Assembly (NCBI RefSeq): GCF_900583165.1
Contig: NZ_UTKY01000089.1
Span: 1 to 52,148, forward strand
Direction of reading: 5' to 3'
From: Pseudomonas viridiflava
GTDB taxonomy: Bacteria > Pseudomonadota > Gammaproteobacteria > Pseudomonadales > Pseudomonadaceae
Length of the DNA stretch: 52,148 bases
Shown here piece after piece: positions 1-6,993 of the stretch. The position numbers were made by a program, and so were the translations under genes. The notes beneath the pieces were generated by a model. It saw only the letters and a list, made by a program, of their open reading frames with translations, did not search any database and was not told where the DNA came from. Position 1 is the stretch's first letter. Each line of letters opens with the position of its first letter.

Positions 1-444
1 GGAGGGGGTAGGGTCAATCAGCACATGCTTTAGCCGATACACAGCCATTGGGAGCAAGCCCCCACCCACAGGGGATTGGCGGGGTACCCGTGTCCTGAGC
101 CTGACCTGATCCAAATGTGGGAGGGGGTAGGGTCAGTCAGCACATGCTTTAGCCGATACACAGCCATCGGGAGCAAGCCCCCACCCACAGGGGATTGGCG
201 GTGTACCTGTGTCCTGAGCCTGACCTGATCCAAATGTGGGAGGGGGTAGGGTCAATCAGCACATGCTTTAGCCGATACACAGCCATTGGGAGCAAGCCCC
301 CACCCACAGGGGATTGGCGGTGTACCCGTGTCCTGAGCCTGACCTGATCCAAATGTGGGAGGGGGCTTGCCCCCGATGGCGCTGGGTCAGTCAGTACATG
401 CATTGGCTGATACACCGCTATCGGGACCAAGCTCCCTCCCACAG
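1..444. repeat. Tandem REPIN-derived array, 119-bp period
   Basis: Near-identical units begin at 1, 120, 239 and 358 (period 119 bp). Each holds a GTGGGAGGGGG arm, a middle part with GGGTCA(A/G)TCAGCACATGC, an inverted arm GCAAGCCCCCACCCAC and a flank of about 45 bp (GGATTGGCGGTGTACC through GATCCAAAT). In the first three units the left arm has lost its inner half: GGAGGGGG runs straight into TAGGGTCA. The fourth unit (355-444) is a full REPIN with both arms. The flank closely matches that of the array at 18540-19433. No gene is seen here. Confidence 0.9.
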
Positions 445-460
445 GTGGTCACTGTGTGCC

Positions 461-1396
461 TTAAGCTCGAGCTCCAATTAACACAACCACACCCCCCCAC
501 TGGCGCACTGTGATCGGCAAGCTCTGCTCCAACGCTTCAAGGGTCTGCCGCGCATCATCCAACGGAAACCGGCCCGTCACACGTAACCCCGCCGCCTTGG
601 CATCCAACCGCACCACGCCACTGCGATACGGCCGGATCGCCTCCACCACCGTGGCCAGCGTCTGGTTGCGCACCACCAGCCAGCCGTCAAGCCAGGCAGT
701 CTCCGTCGTGGCCATGGGCACTTGGGTGAGGATGCGCTGGTGATCGAACAACGTGCTCTGGTGCATGGCGATTCGTTGCTGGGCCCCGCCTTCAAAATGC
801 AACACGGCTTCACTGTCGAGAGTGACCAGGCGCATGGCATTGCCTTGCTCGCTCAGCATCAACCGGCCACTGGCGGCGCTAATGCGAGCGGCGCGCGTCT
901 CAACCTGCAACGGGCTCAGCGCATTCACCAGCATTTCACCGGCGCGTAGCTCCAGGCTGCGCGGTTCGGCTGAGGGTTTGGACAGCACCTGGCTTCGGGC
1001 ATTGAGCTTGAGGGTGCTGCCATCGGCCAGTTGCCAGGTACGCCGTTCAGCGGTGCCGGTGGCGTAGGTTTGCCCCGTTTCTTCAAACCGCGATACCCAC
1101 CCTACCCCTGCCGCCAGCCCCATCGCACACAGGCTGGTGCGCAGGAAGGCACGACGGCTGTTGGGCTGTTCCAGGCTGCGCAATAACTGCGTACTGGAAC
1201 GCCCACGCCACGGCGAGGCCTTGAGCTGGTCGAGGCCAGCGATGAGCTGCTGGTACACCTGGCGGTGATGGGCCGAGGTGCTGCGCCACTCATCCAGCGC
1301 TTGTTGCTGCGCGGGGGTGAACTCACCGGATTGGATCTGCACCAACCAACCGATGGCCTCCTCGGCCACCGGGTCATTCAACGGCCGTTTGCTCAC
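461..1396 (-). CDS. FecR-family anti-sigma regulator
   Basis: This is an inner-membrane regulator of the FecR family, which receives a signal from a TonB-dependent receptor with an STN domain and controls its partner ECF sigma factor. The N-terminal cytoplasmic DUF4880-type region (about residues 10-50, with GWLVQIQSGEFTPAQQQALDEW) precedes a single membrane segment near 84-102, then the periplasmic FecR domain with the ADGSTLKLNARS motif and a C-terminal STN-like part. I chose the GTG at 1396: it overlaps the TGA of the sigma gene as GTGA, the usual coupling for this pair, and gives 311 aa. A longer open frame upstream only shadows the sigma gene. The cognate receptor is probably the STN-containing one at 6994, but four or five unrelated genes lie between, so the pairing is inferred. 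Confidence 0.88.
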   Translation of the reverse strand: MSKRPLNDPVAEEAIGWLVQIQSGEFTPAQQQALDEWRSTSAHHRQVYQQLIAGLDQLKASPWRGRSSTQLLRSLEQPNSRRAFLRTSLCAMGLAAGVGWVSRFEETGQTYATGTAERRTWQLADGSTLKLNARSQVLSKPSAEPRSLELRAGEMLVNALSPLQVETRAARISAASGRLMLSEQGNAMRLVTLDSEAVLHFEGGAQQRIAMHQSTLFDHQRILTQVPMATTETAWLDGWLVVRNQTLATVVEAIRPYRSGVVRLDAKAAGLRVTGRFPLDDARQTLEALEQSLPITVRQWGGVVVLIGARA

Positions 1397-1902
1397 TCGC
1401 TCAACCCCAAGTAACAGGCACGCAGGGCCTGGGTCATCAACTGGTGGATACGCCCCAGCGACAGCCCCAAGCGTTCGCTGATCTGGGTGTAGGTCATGCC
1501 ATCCAACTGGCTGTGCACGAACACTGCCTTGGCTTGCCCCGACAACCCATCCAACAGCCGGTCGATGGCCAGCAGGCTCTCGATCAGGATCAACTGCTCC
1601 TGGGGCGATGGGTGCACGTGTTCCGGCACTTCGGCAAGAATCTGCAAGTAGGCTTTTTCCAGATCGCGACGGCGCCAGCTCTCGTACATCAGGCGTTGGG
1701 CAATGGTGGTCAGCAGCGCTCGCGGTTCGCGGATCGCCGTGGGGTCGGGCAGCATCCACACCTTGAGGAAGGTCTCGGCGGCAATGTCTTCAGCGCTGTG
1801 ACTGCAACCGGTTCGGTACGACAAGCGCGCACACAGCCAGCTGTAGTGCTGTTGGAAGATCTGCCCGATGAGTCGGGTCTTGAGCAAGGCATTCGGGTCC
1901 AT
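1393..1902 (-). CDS. ECF RNA polymerase sigma factor, FecI-like
   Basis: A 169-aa ECF sigma factor of the FecI type, which directs RNA polymerase to iron-uptake or other cell-surface-signalled promoters. The sigma-2 region spans roughly residues 10-75 (YSWLCARLSYRTG, AEDIAAETFLKVW) and sigma-4 roughly 105-165, with the helix-turn-helix MTYTQISERLGLSLGRIHQL. It overlaps the downstream fecR-like gene by 4 bp. The 227-bp gap upstream shows no Fur-box match that I would trust. Family membership is clear; the regulated promoter is not visible from sequence. Confidence 0.9.
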   Translation of the reverse strand: MDPNALLKTRLIGQIFQQHYSWLCARLSYRTGCSHSAEDIAAETFLKVWMLPDPTAIREPRALLTTIAQRLMYESWRRRDLEKAYLQILAEVPEHVHPSPQEQLILIESLLAIDRLLDGLSGQAKAVFVHSQLDGMTYTQISERLGLSLGRIHQLMTQALRACYLGLSE

Positions 1903-2091
1903 AGGTCCATAATCTTCATGGACTGCACACGCCAGCGGACAAGTGGTGGTGGGCCTGTCGGGTTGAGGTAGACCTGCATCCTGGCAGGTGAATCCAGTTT
2001 GCCCCAGTAGGCTTCACCAGATAAAAGAATAAAAACAGTTAACACGCTGCGTTTTTTGCATAACCTCCGACAACCGTTCAGGCGCGCGAAC

Positions 2092-2119
2092 ACACCGCCT
2101 GCACCGTTGCAGGCGGTGT
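2092..2119. terminator. Perfect 12-bp stem hairpin after the MFS gene
   Basis: ACACCGCCTGCA and its exact complement TGCAGGCGGTGT are separated by CCGT. The hairpin lies 10 bp past the stop of the minus-strand exporter gene, so it probably ends the afsA-like operon transcript. There is no clear U-tract on the minus strand, so termination efficiency is uncertain. Confidence 0.6.
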
Positions 2120-2129
2120 AGCAACCCGG

Positions 2130-3677
2130 TCAGTGGGTCGCCAATTGTGCCTCAGTACGCTCTTGTTGCCGCAGCGGGCGCACCAACCAAGTGACCACCA
2201 CGGTCAGCACCAGCAGAATCGCCGCTAATGCCCACAACACACCGTGGAAGGCGCTGTCATAGCCGCCAATAAACAGGCTGTGTACGGTGCCGGCCTGTTC
2301 CGTGCCCAGGGCTTGCAGTGAACCGGTGAGATTGCCGGCGGCCACTTCGTCGATCCAGCGTTGCAGCGTACTGGCGTCGGGGGCCAGGCGACTCAACGCG
2401 CCGCGCAGTTGGCTGTCGAGCAGCGTCGCCAATAGCGAGCCATACAACGCCACCGCGATCGCCTCGCTGCCCAGGCGGAAGGTGTTGAGCAACCCCGCCG
2501 CCATCCCGGCTTTTTGCTCCGGCACCGTCTTCAATGCCAAGCCATCCACCAGGCCAGCGGACAGGCCCATGCCGACACCCACCAACAGCAGCGGAACCGC
2601 CAACTGCCACAATGTCACGCCGACCTGGCTCACCAGCGCCAACGCCACCACGCCCACCAACAGCGCCAGCAAGCTGGCCTTGAGAATGCCGATCGCCGAC
2701 ACCCCTCGCGCCGCCCACTTGCCCGCCAGAATCGGGCAAAACAGCATCGGCACCGTCAGCAGCAACATCGCCAGGCCCGCGTGGGTGGCGCTCAGTTGCA
2801 GCACACCAAACAGGTAACTTGGCAGGTACGTCAGCAGCGTTACGAAGCCAAACGACGCCGCCACGGTGACCAACGCCAGCCCCACAAACGGCCCACTCGA
2901 CAGCAGCGACAGGTCCAGCATCGGCTGCAAGTGCCGGCGCTCCTGCCAGGTGAACACCGCCAACAACAGCGCCGCCACAACCACCAGGCCCAGCACCCCA
3001 GGGCTGGTCCAGCCCCACTGCGAGCCCTGCACAATCGCGACCATCAATGCCAACAACGCCAGTACAAACAACGTAGCGCCGGGCACATCAAAACGCGCAG
3101 TACGTTCAGCCAGAACGCCGTCACGGGTGATCAACGGGCTGCCCAGCAACACGATCAACAAGGTCACGGCATGGGCCCAGAAAATCGCGCGCCAGCCGAC
3201 ACTGTCCAACAGCAGGCCGGACAACGTCGGCCCCAGGCTCACCCCCAGCCCCGCCACGGTGCCGAACAAGGCGAATGCCCGCAGACGCGCCGGGCCGTCA
3301 AAGTGGGTGGACAAAATGGCAATGCCGCACGAAAAAATCGCCGCTGCCCCAATGCCCGCCAGCCCCCGCGCCGCATCCAGCAGCCAGGCGCTCTCGGCCA
3401 CGGCCGACAGCACTGAAGCCACTACATACAAGCTCGCACCGGCCACGAAGCAGCGCTTGCGCCCCAGCCGATCGGCGAGCGCGCCCCACGCCAGGGTGAA
3501 GCAGGCAAACGCCAGGTTAAAGGCATTGACCACCCATTGCAGGCTGGTCAACGGCGCCTGGATATCCGCGCCAATCGCCGGCAGCGCCAAGGCCGTGCCG
3601 GAGATGGAACTGGGCACGACGAAGATCGCCAGCAGGATAATGGTGAGTAGAGCCGTATCGGCAAACGAGTTTTTCAT
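2130..3677 (-). CDS. MFS drug/metabolite exporter, DHA2 (14-TMS) family
   Basis: A 515-aa major facilitator of the EmrB/QacA (DHA2) type, expected to export a small molecule with proton antiport. Hydrophobic segments fill nearly the whole protein. The loop 2-3 motif GALADRLGRKRCF is the MFS motif A, and GTVAGLGVSLGPTLSGLL fits antiporter motif C. The start has a good ribosome site (GGAAGGACCC before ATG) only 14 bp after the P450 stop, so it is the last gene of the afsA-like operon. By position it is the likely exporter of the operon's product; this is inference. It could also give self-protection or be a general drug pump. Confidence 0.9.
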   Translation of the reverse strand: MKNSFADTALLTIILLAIFVVPSSISGTALALPAIGADIQAPLTSLQWVVNAFNLAFACFTLAWGALADRLGRKRCFVAGASLYVVASVLSAVAESAWLLDAARGLAGIGAAAIFSCGIAILSTHFDGPARLRAFALFGTVAGLGVSLGPTLSGLLLDSVGWRAIFWAHAVTLLIVLLGSPLITRDGVLAERTARFDVPGATLFVLALLALMVAIVQGSQWGWTSPGVLGLVVVAALLLAVFTWQERRHLQPMLDLSLLSSGPFVGLALVTVAASFGFVTLLTYLPSYLFGVLQLSATHAGLAMLLLTVPMLFCPILAGKWAARGVSAIGILKASLLALLVGVVALALVSQVGVTLWQLAVPLLLVGVGMGLSAGLVDGLALKTVPEQKAGMAAGLLNTFRLGSEAIAVALYGSLLATLLDSQLRGALSRLAPDASTLQRWIDEVAAGNLTGSLQALGTEQAGTVHSLFIGGYDSAFHGVLWALAAILLVLTVVVTWLVRPLRQQERTEAQLATH

Positions 3678-3691
3678 GGGTCCTTCCAGGG

Positions 3692-4909
3692 TCAGGTTGA
3701 AGTGAAGCCGTGCACCGGCAAGCGGGCAGGACGGCGCAGGATGATGCCGTCGACCCAGGGCACCTGGTCGGCCGGCACCGCCAGGCGCAGGTTGGGGAAG
3801 CGTTGCACGAGTATCTGCAACACCGTGGTGATTTCCAGGCGCGCCAGTGCCGCGCCCATGCAGTTGTGCATGCCATAGCCGAACTGCAAATGCCGGGCGT
3901 CATTGCGGTCCAGGCGAATCGCCAAGGGCTCGGGAAACACCAACGGGTCACGGTTGGCCGCGAACGCATCGGCATAAATGATGCTGCCCTCGGGGATCAG
4001 CCCCCACGGGCCTTCGAGATCGACACTGGCCAGGCGCGGAAACGTCGAGATAGTGCCCAGCGGTATCACCCGCAACAGCTCTTCGACGGCATTGGGGATC
4101 AACGCTGGGTCGTCCACCAGTTGCTGCCACAACTGTGGAGCCGCCAACAGGGTGTACACCGACTTGGTCAGCACCGTGAGGATGTTCTGGTCGCCGCCAA
4201 TCAGCACGCCGAGCAGGATGCCCACCAGTTCTTTGTCATTGAGCGGCGGCTCGCTGTCGGCGCGGCTGTCGACGAAGCGTTGGATCAAACCGTCCGGGTA
4301 GGTAGGCCGGGCGCCGGTGACCAAGTCGGTCAGGTAGTTGTAGACACCCCAGAATTGGTTGAGCAGCTCCGGTACATCCGCATCCGAGGCCACTTGCACG
4401 GTATGACTCAGGGGCCGGTAGTACTCGCGGTCGGTCAACGGGATACCGAGCAACTGGCAGTCTACGGTGGCCGGGATATGGTCGAGCACTTGGGCAAACA
4501 AGTCCGCGCCAGGGGCCTGTCGTTGCAGCACGTCGAGGCGCTCGTGGGTGGCTTGCTCGGTCTTCTCCCGCAGCACCGTGACCCCACTGGGGCTGAAGTC
4601 CCGGGCGACCACTTTACGCAGGCGGCCGTGGTCGGGGATGTCATTGTTGAGCAGCAACTCTGGCGGCGTAATGGTGGGCAGAAAACTCGCACCGTCCTCT
4701 TCGTTGCACGGGGCACGGATCGCGCGGTTGTCCAGCAGTAACGCCTGCACGTGTTCGTAACGTGTCAGGTGAAACGCCAGGTGGCCGCTGGGCAGCAGAA
4801 TCCTCGGCAATCCATTGGCCGGGCTGGCGGGTTGATAAGCGGGCGGCGCATCCAGGTTGGGGATGCGCGCAACGGTAACCTGGGGTTCGGCAATCACGGC
4901 GCTATTCAT
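3692..4909 (-). CDS. Cytochrome P450 with atypical I-helix
   Basis: A soluble bacterial P450 of 405 aa. The heme-binding loop FGYGMHNCMGAALARLE places the thiolate ligand at Cys350; the K-helix EELLR gives Glu277 and Arg280; the C-helix has DHGRLR at 93-98. The I-helix segment reads IGGDQNI (238-242 GGDQN), where most monooxygenases have A/G-G-x-D/E-T, so the usual acid/threonine pair for proton delivery is replaced by Gln/Asn. The start ATG at 4909 overlaps the HAD gene stop as ATGA; the open frame extending upstream is a shadow of that gene. In this operon it most likely tailors the lactone or its acyl chain. The substrate is unknown, and the I-helix hints at unusual oxygen chemistry. Confidence 0.93.
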   Translation of the reverse strand: MNSAVIAEPQVTVARIPNLDAPPAYQPASPANGLPRILLPSGHLAFHLTRYEHVQALLLDNRAIRAPCNEEDGASFLPTITPPELLLNNDIPDHGRLRKVVARDFSPSGVTVLREKTEQATHERLDVLQRQAPGADLFAQVLDHIPATVDCQLLGIPLTDREYYRPLSHTVQVASDADVPELLNQFWGVYNYLTDLVTGARPTYPDGLIQRFVDSRADSEPPLNDKELVGILLGVLIGGDQNILTVLTKSVYTLLAAPQLWQQLVDDPALIPNAVEELLRVIPLGTISTFPRLASVDLEGPWGLIPEGSIIYADAFAANRDPLVFPEPLAIRLDRNDARHLQFGYGMHNCMGAALARLEITTVLQILVQRFPNLRLAVPADQVPWVDGIILRRPARLPVHGFTST

Positions 4910-5586
4910 CAGGCAGGCTCCACGGCGGGTTGCAACAGGTTGACACCGGTGAGGCGCTGCAACTGAGTGAGCGCTTGATGGTTGTCGATGAAGTGCAGCA
5001 CCTGCCAGCCCAAGGCTGCGGCGGCTTCGATGTTCTCGGCGACATCGTCGATCAACAGGCTGTGCTCGGCCGCCACGCCGGAGCGTTGAATCGCGGCCTG
5101 GAAAAATGCCGCTTCGGGCTTGCGGGTGCGTTCGTGGCTGGAGTCGACGATCAGGTCGGCCACCGCGTCCAGGCCCACCATGGCGCGCCAGTGCTGCTCC
5201 CACTCCACCACGTTATTGGTGAGAATGCCGACGCGAAACCCGGCACGTTTGAGCGACCGCACTGCGGCCACCAACGGTGCGTTGGCTGGCACGCCGGTGA
5301 ACCATTGTTCGCCGAAGGTTTGCAGGCGGGCGCGGCTCAGGTCGATCTGCGGGTCACGGCGGCGCAGCGCCAATTCCAGGCGTTGGCCCCAGTCCTTTTC
5401 AGTAAGCAAGGCACTTTCAACCGGCGCCAGCATGGGCACGCCCAACTCATCGGCCACATCACTCATGGCCTGCTGTAGCACACGTGGGGCCAGGCCGGTC
5501 TTGACTTGGTACTGTTCGAACAACGCCGGGATCGGCGGCGACAAGACCCCGCCAAAATCAAACCAGATAAAGTGCAGGTCACTCAT
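4909..5586 (-). CDS. HAD-superfamily hydrolase, probable phosphatase
   Basis: A 225-aa haloacid-dehalogenase-fold protein. Motif I is FDFGGVL with nucleophile Asp10; the second acid of the DxD pair is Gly, as in the YihX-like group that still contains phosphatases. Motif II is ILTNN, motif III is RKPEAAFF and motif IV is LLIDDVAENIEAA. It overlaps both neighbours by 4 bp (ATGA at 5583-5586 and 4909-4911), so its translation is coupled to theirs. Known butyrolactone pathways pass through a phosphorylated butenolide that must lose phosphate; a HAD gene placed directly after an AfsA-like gene fits that step. The substrate is inferred from context only. Confidence 0.9.
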   Translation of the reverse strand: MSDLHFIWFDFGGVLSPPIPALFEQYQVKTGLAPRVLQQAMSDVADELGVPMLAPVESALLTEKDWGQRLELALRRRDPQIDLSRARLQTFGEQWFTGVPANAPLVAAVRSLKRAGFRVGILTNNVVEWEQHWRAMVGLDAVADLIVDSSHERTRKPEAAFFQAAIQRSGVAAEHSLLIDDVAENIEAAAALGWQVLHFIDNHQALTQLQRLTGVNLLQPAVEPA

Positions 5587-6593
5587 CGCACACCCCCTGC
5601 CACCAGCGTCAACGGCTGGCTACTGGCGACGGGCAGCAATTCAAGCTCAGCGGTGGCGATCACCGCACCGCCCTGCTCCACCTCCAGCGCAAGGCTGATG
5701 CGACCGTGCTCATCGCGGGCCAGGCGAGTGAGGTCGGCGCGAACCCGCGTGGGCAGGCCGAACTCGCCGAAGCGGGTAAACACCACATGACAGCTAGACA
5801 ACAGCAGTTGCTCCGGGCCGGTCTGCAATTGCCGGTCGGCCACCACCAGGGCGACCTGGCGGAAGCCTTCAAGCAGCAACATGCCGGGGATATGGTCCAG
5901 GGGATGGTCGAAGATCGCCGGGTTATTCAGGTCGACGATCAGCGGCGCCACCAGGCTGTTGGCGTCCTGCTCAAGCTCACGGCCCAGTACGACGTTATTC
6001 AACCAGTGACGGCCCACCGCAGCGGGGCTCAACGGCGGTGGCAACTGCGCCAACGGGTCGGCATCGGCGGGAATCGCCGCGAGGCCACGCACACGCATTT
6101 TGTTCCACGCCGCGCCACTCATCCAACGGATGCTCATACGCTCATGACGGGCGGCCACTTCGCCATTGATGCTCAGCGACATATTCAAGGTCACGCCACT
6201 GCGCACGCCATGGCGCAGGTATTCGTCCACCACGTACACATCAATCTGCGCCGATGCCGGGCGGTCACCCACAACCAGCAAACTACGCTCGGTCACGCGG
6301 GTGACGCTGTCCAGGTAGATAAACTTGTCCTGGGCACTGACATCGAGAAACGCATGGGAGATATAGATCGACGCCTGGCGAAACACTTCGAGCAATAACA
6401 ACATGTCGTAGTGCGCCGCGCGGTGGGTATGTTCACTAAAGTAACTGTGGGTGCGCGGTAGTTGTGCACTGCAGCGAAAGTGTCCTTCTTTCACTAACTC
6501 CGCACCGGTCAGGAATACTTCGCTGACAGCAGCGCGGTGCACCATGCTGCGCGGCACGGTGTTTTCGCAACGTATAGCCAGGGCTTCAGACAT
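5583..6593 (-). CDS. AfsA-type A-factor biosynthesis hotdog protein
   Basis: A 336-aa protein of the AfsA/ScbA family, whose Streptomyces members join a beta-ketoacyl chain from acyl carrier protein to dihydroxyacetone phosphate, the first step to gamma-butyrolactone signals. Two hotdog repeats are visible. The first has VHR (18-20), HFRCSAQLPRTHS (38-50) and HYDMLLLLEVFRQ (61-73). The second has FDHPLDHIPGMLLLEGFRQ (218-236). The E-x-F-R-Q element occurs in both halves, as expected for this tandem family. The start at 6593 follows a strong ribosome site (AAAGGAGG). It overlaps the leader ORF upstream by 8 bp and the HAD gene downstream by 4 bp. The family is typical of actinomycetes, so finding it in a Pseudomonas-like genome is notable. 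Family call is firm; product is not known. Confidence 0.92.
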   Translation of the reverse strand: MSEALAIRCENTVPRSMVHRAAVSEVFLTGAELVKEGHFRCSAQLPRTHSYFSEHTHRAAHYDMLLLLEVFRQASIYISHAFLDVSAQDKFIYLDSVTRVTERSLLVVGDRPASAQIDVYVVDEYLRHGVRSGVTLNMSLSINGEVAARHERMSIRWMSGAAWNKMRVRGLAAIPADADPLAQLPPPLSPAAVGRHWLNNVVLGRELEQDANSLVAPLIVDLNNPAIFDHPLDHIPGMLLLEGFRQVALVVADRQLQTGPEQLLLSSCHVVFTRFGEFGLPTRVRADLTRLARDEHGRISLALEVEQGGAVIATAELELLPVASSQPLTLVAGGVR

Positions 6594-6714
6594 AGTAATC
6601 GCCTCCTTTGATCACGGCCGGCACACTAGGCTGAAACGTTTTCTTACCGCTACTGACCGAACGGCTAGGTAAGCGGGCATAACCCCGTAAAACTGGCACT
6701 TCAGACATGGGCAT
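6586..6714 (-). CDS. 42-aa leader ORF overlapping the afsA-like gene
   Basis: A short ORF starts at ATG 6714 (Met-Pro-Met, second ATG at 6708) with a good ribosome site, CAGGAGACAG, and ends in TGA inside the first codons of the AfsA-like gene. It encodes a basic, serine/proline-containing 42-residue peptide ending KGGDYYV. There is no signal peptide, membrane span or cysteine motif. I do not recognise it. The strong ribosome site and the 8-bp overlap argue that it is translated and couples translation of the next gene. It could be a leader peptide, a small partner protein, or a decayed N-terminus of the same gene. Confidence 0.6.
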   Translation of the reverse strand: MPMSEVPVLRGYARLPSRSVSSGKKTFQPSVPAVIKGGDYYV

Positions 6715-6835
6715 CTGTCTCCTGATGAGCTTTTCCGTAAGCGTGCAGACCGCTCTGCATGTTCGGCGATGCGAACTTTGCAGGCTTTGCGCGGACAACC
6801 GGTGCTGGCTGTCAGTACCCTTGTGCAGATACTCC

Positions 6836-6928
6836 CTTATATTTTCACTGCGCACTTAGATCAGTTTGATCGAAGCTTATACGCGTAACACAATCATCTA
6901 GGCACCAAACTAAGTGTTCTAACTTAGT
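6836..6928. promoter_or_regulatory. Divergent promoter region with two inverted repeats
   Basis: Two inverted repeats lie between the afsA-like operon and the TonB receptor gene. CTTAGATCA-GTT-TGATCGAAG (6855-6875) has one mismatch in 9-bp arms. ACTAAGT-GTTCTA-ACTTAGT (6909-6928) has perfect 7-bp arms. A minus-strand TATAAG (6841-6836) could be the -10 of the operon, with the first repeat over its -35 position. These look like operators for repressors, but no regulator gene is adjacent. Confidence 0.4.
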
Positions 6929-6993
6929 AGTGAAAATCTGCCGGCGAAGTTGCTCAAGGTCGTAAAGAACATCACGACCCGGAGCAGATTTGC

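Noticed and set aside
1..442. Short open frames across the REPIN arrays
   Set aside because: They only read through the repeats, the peptides are the same repeated phrase, and there are no ribosome sites.
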